Assembly: GCF_900101105.1 (NCBI RefSeq) | Contig: NZ_FNGA01000005.1 | Location: 124,001-188,000, forward strand | DNA: 64,000 nucleotides | DNA from: Maridesulfovibrio ferrireducens | GTDB lineage: Bacteria > Desulfobacterota > Desulfovibrionia > Desulfovibrionales > Desulfovibrionaceae | Direction of reading: 5' to 3' | In this document: positions 35,678 through 44,578 of the stretch, in pieces | Layout: each line of letters opens with the position of its first letter | How positions within the stretch are numbered: the stretch's first letter is position 1 | Translations under genes and position numbers: made by a program | The notes under the pieces: generated by a model | What the model was told of the DNA's origin: nothing | The model's input: only the letters and a program-made list of their open reading frames with translations | The model's database searches: none

Positions 35678-36973
35678 CTATTCACCGAAAACACGTTTAA
35701 TAATAAAATCTTCATATCTAGTATAGTATCCAAGATCAAAAGCATCATCCAATGCCCCGTCGGCCAGAACAGATTTAATGGTCTCATCCTTGCGAACTTC
35801 ATCAGGGAAGGAAACTTTATTTTCCCAGCAATACATAGCAACCTTCTGCACCATTTCATAAGCTTTCTGTCTTTCAAGACCGGAATCTACAAGAGCAAGC
35901 AAAACTCGCTGTGAGTAGAAAAGCCCATAAGAAGCCATCAGATTGCGATCCATATTATCGCCGTTGATTTTAAGTCTTTTGAGAACTCCGGTCATACGGC
36001 CGAGAATATAGTCTGCAAGAATAGTGGAATCAGGCATTATAACTCTTTCAACAGAGGAATGACTGATATCACGTTCATGCCACAAAGGCATGTTTTCCAT
36101 TGCTACCAAACCGTTGGTACGCAGGAGACGGGAAAGTCCGCTGAGATTTTCAGCAGAAATAGGATTCTTCTTATGCGGCATGGCGGAAGAGCCCTTCTGG
36201 CCAGCGCTGAATCCCTCTTCAACCTCAAGGACTTCAGTGCGCTGTAAATGCCTTAGTTCCACGCCGAGACGCTCAATACCACCACCAAGCAAGCCTAGAG
36301 AGGTAAAGAAGGCGGCATGACGGTCACGCTGAATAATCTGAGTGGAAATAGGATCGACATTCAAATTGAGCAATTCGCAGGTAATACTCTCAACTTCAGG
36401 ATCAAGCATTGCGTAGGTTCCGACAGCTCCGGAAATTTTACCGACACTAACTCCTTCCACAGCCTTTTCAATACGCTCACGATGACGTGTAAATTCAGCA
36501 TAAAAACCGGTCATTTTAAGACCGAAACTGGTAGGTTCTGCATGAATACCGTGCGTACGGCCCATGCACATTCTACCTTTATACGTGAAAGCCATTTCTT
36601 TAAGAGTAGCCAGAAACTCATCAAGAGCTTTCAAGATCATATTCCCGGCGCGATGGAGAAGAACTCCGTTGGCAGTATCAACAATATCAGAGGAAGTGCA
36701 TCCTAAATGGATAAAGCGGGAAGAAGGTCCGACTTTTTCTTCTACAGCTGTAAGAAAAGCAATAACATCATGTTTTGTCTTTTCTTCAATCTCCAGAATA
36801 CGGTCCAATTCAAAATCAGCTTTATCACGGATATTTTTCATATCTTCAGCCGGAATGCGTCCGAGCTTATGCCAAGCTTCACAGACAGCAACTTCAACTT
36901 CAAGCCATACCCTGAAGCGATTCTCCAGAGTCCATAACGCACTCATAGCAGGACGGGAATATCTTTCGATCAT
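35678..36973 (-). CDS. purB: Adenylosuccinate lyase
   Basis: A 431-residue fumarase/aspartase-superfamily enzyme with the signature SSAMPHKKNPISAEN and HLGCTSSDIVDTA, MGRTHGIHAEPTSFG in the earlier conserved regions. It splits SAICAR and adenylosuccinate, releasing fumarate, in purine synthesis. No strong ribosome site precedes the ATG. It stands alone with its own terminator. Confidence 0.96.
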   Translation of the reverse strand: MIERYSRPAMSALWTLENRFRVWLEVEVAVCEAWHKLGRIPAEDMKNIRDKADFELDRILEIEEKTKHDVIAFLTAVEEKVGPSSRFIHLGCTSSDIVDTANGVLLHRAGNMILKALDEFLATLKEMAFTYKGRMCMGRTHGIHAEPTSFGLKMTGFYAEFTRHRERIEKAVEGVSVGKISGAVGTYAMLDPEVESITCELLNLNVDPISTQIIQRDRHAAFFTSLGLLGGGIERLGVELRHLQRTEVLEVEEGFSAGQKGSSAMPHKKNPISAENLSGLSRLLRTNGLVAMENMPLWHERDISHSSVERVIMPDSTILADYILGRMTGVLKRLKINGDNMDRNLMASYGLFYSQRVLLALVDSGLERQKAYEMVQKVAMYCWENKVSFPDEVRKDETIKSVLADGALDDAFDLGYYTRYEDFIIKRVFGE

Positions 36974-37108
36974 TTTTTTAATTCCGGTTTTTTGTTTTAA
37001 AAATATATTTAAAAAAAGGCCGACAGGCCCAGACTTTATTATAACTAACAGATTTAAACAATAACAGATGGATTAAGCAGATGTTACAAACAGCAGAACA
37101 AAAAACAA

Positions 37109-37132
37109 ACGGCCCGGTATATACCGGGCCGT
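37109..37132 (-). terminator. Terminator of FmdB-like gene
   Basis: The perfect palindrome ACGGCCCGGTAT/ATACCGGGCCGT is followed on the minus strand by TTGTTTTTTG, ten bases past the stop. Confidence 0.85.
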
Positions 37133-37142
37133 CAGGCCGTAA

Positions 37143-37433
37143 TCAGCTTTTTGCTGCGTTGTCAGAACTAGTGGAAGTCGAGACTGAAGGCGCGGACGCA
37201 CCTGAATCACTGCTCACAGATTTTGGACTGCCGGAGCTTCCGGCAACAGAATCAGTTTTACAGTATCCAGAAGAATACCATCCTCCGCCTTTAAGAACAA
37301 AAGTTGAATTAGAAAGAACCTTAGTGGCTAAACCGCCACAAACAGGACACTCTAACTCTTTGTCTTCAAAGTTTGTCTGCCACTCTTCAAAAATTTGCTG
37401 ACAATCATGACATTGATATTCATAAATCGGCAT
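37143..37433 (-). CDS. FmdB-family zinc-ribbon protein
   Basis: A 96-residue protein. The first 45 residues are the FmdB zinc ribbon: MPIYEYQCHDCQQIFE...LECPVCGGLATKVLS, with two CxxC pairs. The rest is a low-complexity Ser/Ala tail (GASAPSVSTSTSSD). FmdB-type proteins are putative regulators, and the function is poorly defined. The ATG at 37433 has GGAGGG four bases upstream. Confidence 0.85.
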   Translation of the reverse strand: MPIYEYQCHDCQQIFEEWQTNFEDKELECPVCGGLATKVLSNSTFVLKGGGWYSSGYCKTDSVAGSSGSPKSVSSDSGASAPSVSTSTSSDNAAKS

Positions 37434-37445
37434 AGTTCCCTCCAT

Positions 37446-37492
37446 CTAAAAAAAAAAAGGCACCCGCCATACCCCGAAAGGCAGGCGGACCT
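37446..37492 (-). terminator. Possible terminator of the 36-residue gene
   Basis: On the minus strand CCGCC...GGCGG with a long loop ends in GTGCC and more than ten T. The stem is short. Confidence 0.4.
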
Positions 37493-37579
37493 ATCCCCGA
37501 AAAAAGTGAGGGCATTACTAACCATCCCGGCTTCAGAAGTTACAACTGGTACCAGGAAAAGAAAGCACTACTTAAATGT

Positions 37580-37690
37580 TTATTTTTTTGCTGCTTTTGC
37601 TTCAGCTATACGAGCTTTAACTCTTTTAGCTCTGCGATGACGCTTACGCTCAAGTTCTTTCTTCCGTTCGATCTTTTTCTGTCCACCCAT
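37580..37690 (-). CDS. Very small, highly basic protein
   Basis: A 36-residue open frame, MGGQKKIERKKELERKRHRR then AKRVKARIAEAKAAKK. It is almost entirely Lys/Arg/Glu/Ala and predicted as one helix. GGAGG stands eight bases before the ATG, and a T-rich possible terminator follows, so it looks like a real gene. The composition suggests RNA or ribosome binding. I know no named family. Confidence 0.6.
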   Translation of the reverse strand: MGGQKKIERKKELERKRHRRAKRVKARIAEAKAAKK

Positions 37691-37982
37691 TTGGCATTCC
37701 TCCTAAAATATAAGATTTCGCACTTGCCGCACGAATATATGCTGCAAAGAACGTGGTATTACCTCAAAAACATCAAGATTGTAAAGTGTTTGAATAAAAC
37801 ACACAACAACAATGTAACGTCTTAAAATAAATACATTTTAAATCAATAACTCATAAAAAAATACTAAAAAATTATTTTTTGCAAAGCTTTGCCCCTTGAC
37901 TACTCCCCCTATCATGAACATATACAGTTCACTTCGCTGCCAATATATCTGGTCCAGCAAATAAATACTGCAAGGAGCCGCC

Positions 37983-38489
37983 ATGAAAAATAAAGCGTTT
38001 GATAGAGCTGTCGACGATGTTTCCGAAGTATTCATGTTCGATAACTGGATGAGATTTTATTTCATCTTCGAAGAAGGGAAAAAGCTGATCGTCAAAGTTC
38101 CGCAAGATGTTGTGGACCAGATCGAAAAAGACTTTCCTACAATGCACGGATTAGTTGAACTCTTCAACAACGAAGAAATTGATCAGCAAAAATCTACTCA
38201 GAACGTCTGCGCTTTCATCGGAGCTCGCTTTGACGGAACTAAGTACTCTGACAAAATCGTTCCTAAAGTTTTTGATTCAAAAGAATTCAAAATTGAAACC
38301 TATCTCTTTAATCTCTGGATTAAAGGACACGAATCATATCTTGAAACTGAAGTTATGGGATTCGCTGACTGGAAAGAACTTTATGCAGGCTGGAAAGAAC
38401 AGGATGAAGTTAAAGACTACATCTCCAGACTCAAAAACGCAGGAAGCGGAGCGGCTATCCAGCCTCCAACCTGCACAACTATTCAGTAG
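37983..38489 (+). CDS. Hypothetical cytosolic protein
   Basis: A 168-residue soluble alpha/beta protein with aromatic-rich segments (FMFDNWMRFYFIFEEGKKL; VMGFADWKELYAGWKEQDE) and no motif I can place. AAGGAG precedes the ATG, and a good terminator follows. It stands alone and is convergent with the NlpC/P60 gene. Confidence 0.65.
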   Translation: MKNKAFDRAVDDVSEVFMFDNWMRFYFIFEEGKKLIVKVPQDVVDQIEKDFPTMHGLVELFNNEEIDQQKSTQNVCAFIGARFDGTKYSDKIVPKVFDSKEFKIETYLFNLWIKGHESYLETEVMGFADWKELYAGWKEQDEVKDYISRLKNAGSGAAIQPPTCTTIQ

Positions 38490-38517
38490 CTTTTTAGAGT
38501 GATCACAATCACATTAT

Positions 38518-38540
38518 AGGAGTCTCAATTTGAGGCTCCT
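38518..38540 (+). terminator. Rho-independent terminator
   Basis: AGGAGTCTCAA pairs with TTGAGGCTCCT (one wobble), followed by eight T. Confidence 0.85.
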
Positions 38541-38557
38541 TTTTTTTGCCCTGAATA

Positions 38558-39076
38558 TCAAAGAACCCTGCGCGCGCCGACAAAATACTTCCGCCAGTAA
38601 GCCTTATTCATAGATTCTTCACGGACATAGTGACCACTCTTAGGACTATGCACAAAAAATTTCCCATCCCCGGTATAAATACCGGTATGCAGACTTTTAC
38701 CTCCACCCGGAATTCTGAAAAAAACTATATCTCCGGCCTTAATCCGACTTAGATGAACAGGTTTTCCCGCATCAATCTGCTGCCACGAAACACGTGGAAT
38801 CCTCACTCCATGCTGATTGTAGACCCACCAGACCAACCCCGAACAGTCAAAACCTTTTGCCGGAGAAGCTCCTCCCCATTTGTAGGGTTTACCTATCTGA
38901 GAGCGGGCAACACTGACAACAGAACTCCCTTTCTTGGAAGAACCCTCTGTAGTTATAATTCTACCGCTACGTGGAATAGAAACAGTTTTCTTCCCGCAAC
39001 CCGCCAAGAAAACAGCTAACCCCAAAATGACAGCAAACAATATAATTTTGCGTGAGCTATTCCTAAGTGTGATCAT
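38558..39076 (-). CDS. NlpC/P60-family lipoprotein endopeptidase
   Basis: A 172-residue protein with lipobox VFLAGC and an NlpC/P60 domain: WGGASPAKGFDCSGLVWWV (catalytic Cys), SLHTGIYTG (His) and FVHSPKSGHYV. Such enzymes cut gamma-D-Glu-diamino acid bonds in peptidoglycan stems; E. coli Spr/NlpC are relatives. It is anchored in the outer or inner membrane facing the periplasm. All catalytic residues are present. Confidence 0.9.
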   Translation of the reverse strand: MITLRNSSRKIILFAVILGLAVFLAGCGKKTVSIPRSGRIITTEGSSKKGSSVVSVARSQIGKPYKWGGASPAKGFDCSGLVWWVYNQHGVRIPRVSWQQIDAGKPVHLSRIKAGDIVFFRIPGGGKSLHTGIYTGDGKFFVHSPKSGHYVREESMNKAYWRKYFVGARRVL

Positions 39077-39370
39077 ACCAATAGATTTTATCCTGAAATA
39101 ATATCTTGCACAATAGCTTTTCTCTCTATCAAAGCACTAAGTCGTTGATTTCAGGCTATTTGAATTTAATTATCAGCTTTTCGGATAGGTTCTAAAAATC
39201 AAATCCCATCAATTAGCTATTGACTTTTCTTCCATTTTTGAAGACAAACTTCTACGCTTTAGGTGATAAATGTGAAACATATTGATGAGTTGCACAAAAC
39301 CTAAAAAGATAACACGGCTGAGGTATGGTTTTCTAAATCTGGCACAACATCGCGTTACAGTGAGGTCCGT
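39077..39370. other. Intergenic promoter region of the ech operon
   Basis: About 290 AT-rich bases between the divergent NlpC/P60 gene and echA. TTGACTTTT near 39222 may be a -35 element, but no convincing -10 stands at the right distance. There is no gene and no clear operator. Confidence 0.5.
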
Positions 39371-41275
39371 ATGTTGCCCATGATGCTAGCGTTGGTCATC
39401 TTGTTGCCCTTGATGGCTGCTATAGGCTGCTACTTTCTGCGTGTAAGTACGATCAGATCTATGATCGTTCTTGTCACAGGAGTTTGCATCGCTGTTACTT
39501 CTCTTGTCCTTCTCGGGCAGGGATCATTTACTTATTCTCCAGGTACATTACTTGGAATCAGTTGGGATTCCCTCGTCACTTTGGCGGACTTTTCCCTGCT
39601 CTTCGTAATCCTTTATTACGCATTCAAACTGAAAAATCAGCTGATCAAAGTATTTGCAGTATTGCAGATAATTCCATTAGCTGTGTTTGAATTATTCTTC
39701 GTTGACCATGCAGCAGAGGTTCCGGCATTTTATGCTGACAGCCTTGCACTAATCATGGTTGCGGTTATTTCAATTATCGGTTCGCTCATCTGCATCTTTG
39801 CGATCCCTTACATGAAAGAACACGAAGAGCACTTGCACCTTGTAAATTCTCGCCAGCCGAGATTTTTCTTTTATCTTGTTCTGTTCCTCGGAGCTATGAA
39901 CGGATTGGTGCTTTCTAATAACATTCTTTGGCTCTACTTCTTCTTCGAAGTGACTACCTTCTGTTCCTTCATGCTTATTGCGCATGATGACACAGAAATC
40001 GCAGTCAAAAATGCCACCCGCGCCTTGTGGATGAACTCCCTCGGCGGTGTTGCTTTTGTCTTCGGAATGATCTGGGCGTACACTGAAGTGGGTTCCCTAA
40101 GTCTTCAGACTATTATCGAAGCCGGACCAATGGGCGGAGCAATGCTCGTACCGATTGGACTGCTTTGTTTAGCTGGATTCACTAAAGCCGCTCAACTTCC
40201 TTTCCAGAGCTGGTTGCTCGGAGCTATGGTTGCTCCTACTCCGGTTTCCGCTCTACTTCATTCAAGTACTATGGTTAAAGCCGGTGTTTACATCGTGCTC
40301 AGACTTGCCCCTGCATACGCAGGCACTTTCCTCAGTGAAGGTATAGCTCTTTGCGGAGCCTTCACTTTCCTTGCTTGTGCTGCAATTGCAATCAGTCAGA
40401 GTAACGGTAAAAAAGTTCTTGCTTACTCTACCATCAGTAACCTTGGATTGATCATCTGTTGTGCAGGTCTCAACACACCTTGGGCCATCACAGCAGCAAT
40501 CATTCTGATCATCTTCCACGCAGGTTCCAAAGCTCTGTTATTCTTGTGCGTAGGCACAATTGAACATGGTATCGGCAGCCGTGACATAGATGACATGCAT
40601 GGCCTTTACCTTAAGATGCCTCGTACCGCGATTATCACGATCATCGGTGTCTTAACTATGATTCTGCCTCCCTTCGGTGTTCTGCTTGGTAAATGGATGG
40701 CTATTGAAGCTGCATCCGGCGATATTTTTGTTATCGTGATGCTCGCTCTAGGTAGTGCTCTTTCTCTCGTATTCTGGGCTCGCTGGGCAGGTATCCTGCT
40801 TACCGCTCCACTTCGTGATAAAGTTCCTGCTGAAATTCAGAGCCCATTGACAAAGTTCACCTTGACTGCACTTGCTGCAGGCACTGTTATCCTGTCTTTG
40901 TTCTCTCCAGTCATTTACACAGGTTTGATTGAACCAATGATCGGTAAGACTTACGAAATTACTGCCGGTGTATTTTCTTCACCTGTCGGTGTTTTTGCAG
41001 TCTATCCAATATTCTTTATACTTGCAGCAGCGTTTGTGTATGCATGGATAGAAACTAAGAAATCTGGAAACATCCAGAATGCTCAATCCTACATGTGCGG
41101 AGCAAACGTTAAAGAACCTGGAGTTCAGGCCTTTATCGGTCCTATGAATCAGCCGGTAGCACTCAAGGCTAGTAACTACTACCTTAAGTCTTTCTTCGGC
41201 GAAGAAAAGCTTACCCTCTGGATCAACTTTGTTGCTCTGGCTCTCATCGTTCTTATGTTGGGAGGAGCTCTCTAA
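39371..41275 (+). CDS. echA: Ech hydrogenase subunit A (NuoL/MrpA-like ion pump)
   Basis: A 634-residue protein with about 16 membrane spans of the proton-antiporter family: LYFFFEVTTFCSFMLIAHDD (key Glu in a helix), GFTKAAQLPFQSWLLGAM (Lys in the broken helix), SALLHSSTMVKAGVYIVLR. It is the large membrane subunit that moves ions as the hydrogenase turns over. GAGG precedes the ATG, and its stop overlaps echB in TAATG. Confidence 0.93.
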   Translation: MLPMMLALVILLPLMAAIGCYFLRVSTIRSMIVLVTGVCIAVTSLVLLGQGSFTYSPGTLLGISWDSLVTLADFSLLFVILYYAFKLKNQLIKVFAVLQIIPLAVFELFFVDHAAEVPAFYADSLALIMVAVISIIGSLICIFAIPYMKEHEEHLHLVNSRQPRFFFYLVLFLGAMNGLVLSNNILWLYFFFEVTTFCSFMLIAHDDTEIAVKNATRALWMNSLGGVAFVFGMIWAYTEVGSLSLQTIIEAGPMGGAMLVPIGLLCLAGFTKAAQLPFQSWLLGAMVAPTPVSALLHSSTMVKAGVYIVLRLAPAYAGTFLSEGIALCGAFTFLACAAIAISQSNGKKVLAYSTISNLGLIICCAGLNTPWAITAAIILIIFHAGSKALLFLCVGTIEHGIGSRDIDDMHGLYLKMPRTAIITIIGVLTMILPPFGVLLGKWMAIEAASGDIFVIVMLALGSALSLVFWARWAGILLTAPLRDKVPAEIQSPLTKFTLTALAAGTVILSLFSPVIYTGLIEPMIGKTYEITAGVFSSPVGVFAVYPIFFILAAAFVYAWIETKKSGNIQNAQSYMCGANVKEPGVQAFIGPMNQPVALKASNYYLKSFFGEEKLTLWINFVALALIVLMLGGAL

Positions 41276-42123
41276 TGGAAACGATAATTCTTATGATCTT
41301 CGGTGTAGTTGTGGCTCCCATTCTCGGTGGTCTGATTTCAGGTGTTGACAGGAAAGTTACTGCTCGCCTTCAATCCCGTTTCGGTCCTCCGATTCTACAG
41401 CCTTTCTACGACGTTGCTAAATTATTTGGTAAAGTTAAAGTCATCAACAACTTCTGGCAGGTTTTCTGTGCATGGGTTTATCTCATTGCCGCAGCTCTCT
41501 CTGTCGCCCTGTTGTTTGCTCAGTCCGACCTGCTTCTGATCTTCTTTGTTCAGGCAATCGGAGCCGTCTTCCTGGTTATGGGTGGACTTGCCAGTTCCTC
41601 CCCATACAGCCAGGTTGGAGCACAGCGTGAATTGATTCAGGTTCTTACTTATGAACCGCTCATTATTCTGGTTTTCGCTTCCATCTTTATGGTAACCGGA
41701 AGTTTCAGAATTGATGAGATTCTAGCTTATGACCAACCGCTTTTAGTTAAATTGCCTCTCATGTTTATCGTGCTTGGCTATGCTCTTACTATCAAACTTA
41801 GAAAATCGCCTTTTGACTTCTCCACTTCGCATCATGCGCATCAGGAATTAGTCAAAGGAGTGCTCACCGAATTCTCCGGTCCTTACCTCGGCATCATTGA
41901 ACTTGCCCATTGGTATGAGACTGTTTTCATTCTCGGAATATGCGCACTCTTCTGGCACACCAGCCTTGTCGGTGTAGTACTCCTGCTTGCCTCTACTTAC
42001 TTCGCAGAAATACTGATTGATAATACTATGTCACGCATGACTTGGCGTTGGATGCTCAAATACGTTTGGAGTGTCGGTCTGGTTATGTCCTTTGTTAACC
42101 TCATCTGGCTGCACGTGGGTTAA
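41275..42123 (+). CDS. echB: Ech hydrogenase subunit B (NuoH-like)
   Basis: A 282-residue membrane protein with about eight spans. GGLISGVDRKVTARLQSRFGPPILQPFYDVAKLFGK is the typical quinone-site-like region of NuoH/HycD/EchB, and YEPLIILVF and SPFDFSTSHHAHQELVKG are further family marks. It anchors the peripheral arm and links it to EchA. Confidence 0.93.
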   Translation: METIILMIFGVVVAPILGGLISGVDRKVTARLQSRFGPPILQPFYDVAKLFGKVKVINNFWQVFCAWVYLIAAALSVALLFAQSDLLLIFFVQAIGAVFLVMGGLASSSPYSQVGAQRELIQVLTYEPLIILVFASIFMVTGSFRIDEILAYDQPLLVKLPLMFIVLGYALTIKLRKSPFDFSTSHHAHQELVKGVLTEFSGPYLGIIELAHWYETVFILGICALFWHTSLVGVVLLLASTYFAEILIDNTMSRMTWRWMLKYVWSVGLVMSFVNLIWLHVG

Positions 42124-42127
42124 GCTT

Positions 42128-42562
42128 ATGTTCAAGAGATTCATTGATAAATCACGCGCCAAGTCTCCGTGGATCATGCATTTTGACTGCGGAAGCTGTA
42201 ACGGCTGCGATATTGAAGTTCTGGCATGTCTTACACCGATGTATGATGTTGAACGCTTCGGCGTAGTCAACGTCGGGAACCCTAAGCATGCTGACGTCCT
42301 CCTTGTCACCGGAACGGTTAACCCCCGTAACGCCAAGGTTTTACGCAACATCTATGATCAAATGCCTGACCCTAAAGGCGTAATTGCCATCGGCGCATGT
42401 GGTCTTTCAGGTGGAATTTTCCGTGAGTGCTACAACGTACTCGGCGGAATCGACAAGGTAATCCCTGTGGACGTTTACGTTCCCGGGTGCCCTGCTAAAC
42501 CTGAAGCTATCATCGACGGCGTGGTCACTGCCCTTGCCAAGTTTGAAGGCCTCAGAGGCTAA
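42128..42562 (+). CDS. echC: Ech hydrogenase subunit C (small subunit, NuoB-like)
   Basis: A 144-residue small subunit carrying the proximal [4Fe-4S] cluster: CGSCNGCDIEVLAC, GACGLSGGIF and VPGCPAKPEAII. The cytosolic arm passes electrons between EchE and EchF. The open frame extends into echB; the ATG at 42128 is four bases after the echB stop and starts the conserved domain. Confidence 0.93.
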   Translation: MFKRFIDKSRAKSPWIMHFDCGSCNGCDIEVLACLTPMYDVERFGVVNVGNPKHADVLLVTGTVNPRNAKVLRNIYDQMPDPKGVIAIGACGLSGGIFRECYNVLGGIDKVIPVDVYVPGCPAKPEAIIDGVVTALAKFEGLRG

Positions 42563-42582
42563 ACATTACGAGGGATAACAAC

Positions 42583-42954
42583 GTGATAGAAAATCTGAAA
42601 GAAATCACAATGGAAACTATCGTCGGAGAAGTTTCCAAGTTGAAAAGCGACGGACAACATTTTGTCGCTATAAGCTGCACCGAACTGGATGCAGACAACT
42701 TTGATCTGATCTATACCTTCGACAAAGAGTTAGTTCTTACCAACTTGAGAGTTACCGTTCCTAAAGGAACAAAATGTCCTTCAATAAGCGGTATTCTTTT
42801 TGGCACCATGCTAGTTGAAAACGAAATTCAGGACCAGTTTGGCCTCTTGTTTGATGGCCTTGTTCTTGATTTTGGACGCACTCTCTATTTGGACGAGGAA
42901 ATTACTACAATCCCCTTGTGTAATAACACCAAGGCGATGACTGTCAAAAAATAA
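42583..42954 (+). CDS. echD: Ech hydrogenase subunit D (NuoC-like)
   Basis: A 123-residue protein of the 30-kDa complex I subunit family: VLTNLRVTVPKGTKCPSISG, then ENEIQDQFGLLFDGL (the family's E-x-x-D-x-F-G motif). It is structural, between small and large subunits. The start is GTG, with GAGGG upstream. Confidence 0.9.
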   Translation: MIENLKEITMETIVGEVSKLKSDGQHFVAISCTELDADNFDLIYTFDKELVLTNLRVTVPKGTKCPSISGILFGTMLVENEIQDQFGLLFDGLVLDFGRTLYLDEEITTIPLCNNTKAMTVKK

Positions 42955-43002
42955 TTCGTCTTCCCGGATTAAACCAAGACGAAAACAACTATAGGGTAAA
43001 TT

Positions 43003-44079
43003 ATGGCACGCACCATCATACCTTTCGGTCCGCAGCATCCGGTTCTTCCGGAACCGTTGCATATGAAACTTGTCGTGGAAGACGAGATCGTGCTGGAGGC
43101 CATTCCTGCGCTTGGATACGTTCACAGAGGGCTTGAAAAGCTAGCTGAGATTCGCGATTATCATCAGATGATCCAAGTCGTTGAGCGTGTTTGCGGTATC
43201 TGTTCTATGATTCATTCTCTTTGTTACTGTCAGGGTATCGAAGAAATGATGAAAATAGAGGTTCCTGAAAGAGCGAAATACCTCCGCACAATATGGTCAG
43301 AACTGCACCGTATGCACAGTCACTTGCTATGGCTCGGCCTTTTCGCCGATGCTTTTGGCTTTGAAAGCCTGTTCATGCAGTTTTGGCGTATCCGTGAACG
43401 CATCATGGATCTTAACGAAGCTACCACAGGTAGTCGCATAATTGTTTCCGTCAACGTTGTCGGTGGGGTCCGTCAGGATCTAACTCCCGAACAGTGTTCA
43501 TGGATTCTTACCGAACTTGCGCAAGCCGAAAAAGAACTGAAGACTATTCAGTCTACAATTCTTAACGACTACACAGTCTGCAAACGCACAAAAGGCATTG
43601 GCGTTCTCACAAAAGAACAGGCTTACGAACTCGGTGCAGCCGGCCCTACCCTTCGTGGTAGTGGTATTGCACAGGATATGCGTCAGCTTAAATATGCTGC
43701 TTTTGATAAAATTGACTTTGAACCGGTTGTTGAAAACGACGGTGACAGTTTCTGTCGTTCTAAAGTCAGATTCAGAGAAGTTTTACAGTCAATAGATCTC
43801 GTTCGCGCGGCTATAGCAGGACTTCCTCAGGGTGATCTTGCTGCTCCATGCAAGGGTAATCCAGAAGGTGAACTAATCACCCGTGTGGAACAGCCTCGCG
43901 GTGAATGTCTGTACTACATGAAGGGTAATGGAACCAAATACCTCGACAGGGTACGCATCAGAACTCCTACGTTCGCGAACATTCCTCCGCTTATTGCAAT
44001 GATGCCCGGCATCGAACTAGCGGATGTTCCGGTTGTAATCTTGTCGATCGACCCGTGCATCAGCTGCACGGAACGCTAG
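43003..44079 (+). CDS. echE: Ech hydrogenase subunit E (large [NiFe] subunit, NuoD-like)
   Basis: A 358-residue large subunit. Both Ni-Fe ligand pairs are present: RVCGICSMIH near residue 63 and DPCISCTER at the very C terminus. The short tail after the last Cys means little or no maturation peptide, as in Ech. It catalyses H2/proton interconversion in the cytoplasm. No hyp maturation genes are in the window. Confidence 0.95.
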   Translation: MARTIIPFGPQHPVLPEPLHMKLVVEDEIVLEAIPALGYVHRGLEKLAEIRDYHQMIQVVERVCGICSMIHSLCYCQGIEEMMKIEVPERAKYLRTIWSELHRMHSHLLWLGLFADAFGFESLFMQFWRIRERIMDLNEATTGSRIIVSVNVVGGVRQDLTPEQCSWILTELAQAEKELKTIQSTILNDYTVCKRTKGIGVLTKEQAYELGAAGPTLRGSGIAQDMRQLKYAAFDKIDFEPVVENDGDSFCRSKVRFREVLQSIDLVRAAIAGLPQGDLAAPCKGNPEGELITRVEQPRGECLYYMKGNGTKYLDRVRIRTPTFANIPPLIAMMPGIELADVPVVILSIDPCISCTER

Positions 44080-44090
44080 GAGGTTGAGAC

Positions 44091-44480
44091 ATGCTTAAGA
44101 TGACTCCAACGGTACTAAAGAACCTCTTCTCGAAAAGTTCTACAAGAATGTACCCCTTCGAAATTCGTGAACCTTTTCCTCTCTACAGAGGCGAATTGTT
44201 CAACGACATCGATAATTGTATCTTCTGTAAAAAATGTGAAATTAAATGCCCTTCACAGTGCATTACTGTCACAAAAGACAAAGAAAGCGGAACTGGAACT
44301 TGGACATGCGACCCGTTTGCCTGCGTATATTGCGGCATTTGTGTTGATGTTTGTCCAACTCAGAGTCTGCGCATGGAACCTAATCATCGTAAGCCTTCCG
44401 CTAGCCGCGAAATGATTGAGATGGTTGGTAAAATCAAAATGCCTAAAAAGAAAAAAGCAGCACCCAAAAAAGCTGAGTAG
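44091..44480 (+). CDS. echF: Ech hydrogenase subunit F (2x[4Fe-4S] ferredoxin-like, NuoI-like)
   Basis: A 129-residue protein with CIFCKKCEIKCPSQCI and CVYCGICVDVCP, two [4Fe-4S] sites, and a Lys-rich tail (KMPKKKKAAPKKAE). It takes electrons from soluble ferredoxin. GGAGG precedes the ATG. It is the last gene of the operon. Confidence 0.93.
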   Translation: MLKMTPTVLKNLFSKSSTRMYPFEIREPFPLYRGELFNDIDNCIFCKKCEIKCPSQCITVTKDKESGTGTWTCDPFACVYCGICVDVCPTQSLRMEPNHRKPSASREMIEMVGKIKMPKKKKAAPKKAE

Positions 44481-44520
44481 TTTATACACTACATAGCTTG
44501 TCTGCTTGATCAGAAATTAA

Positions 44521-44556
44521 AAAAATCCCCGGAGTCAAAGACTTCGGGGATTTTTT
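44521..44556. terminator. Bidirectional terminator between ech and rluA-like genes
   Basis: The stem AAAATCCCCGGAGTC/GACTTCGGGGATTTT has an AAA loop and T-runs on both strands. Confidence 0.9.
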
Positions 44557-44578
44557 AGTCACAAATAAAATTTTATGA

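Noticed and set aside
39339-39354. Possible sigma-54 promoter (TGGCAC-N5) before echA
   Set aside because: The -12 part reads CGCG rather than TTGCA/T, and it would leave almost no leader before the ATG.
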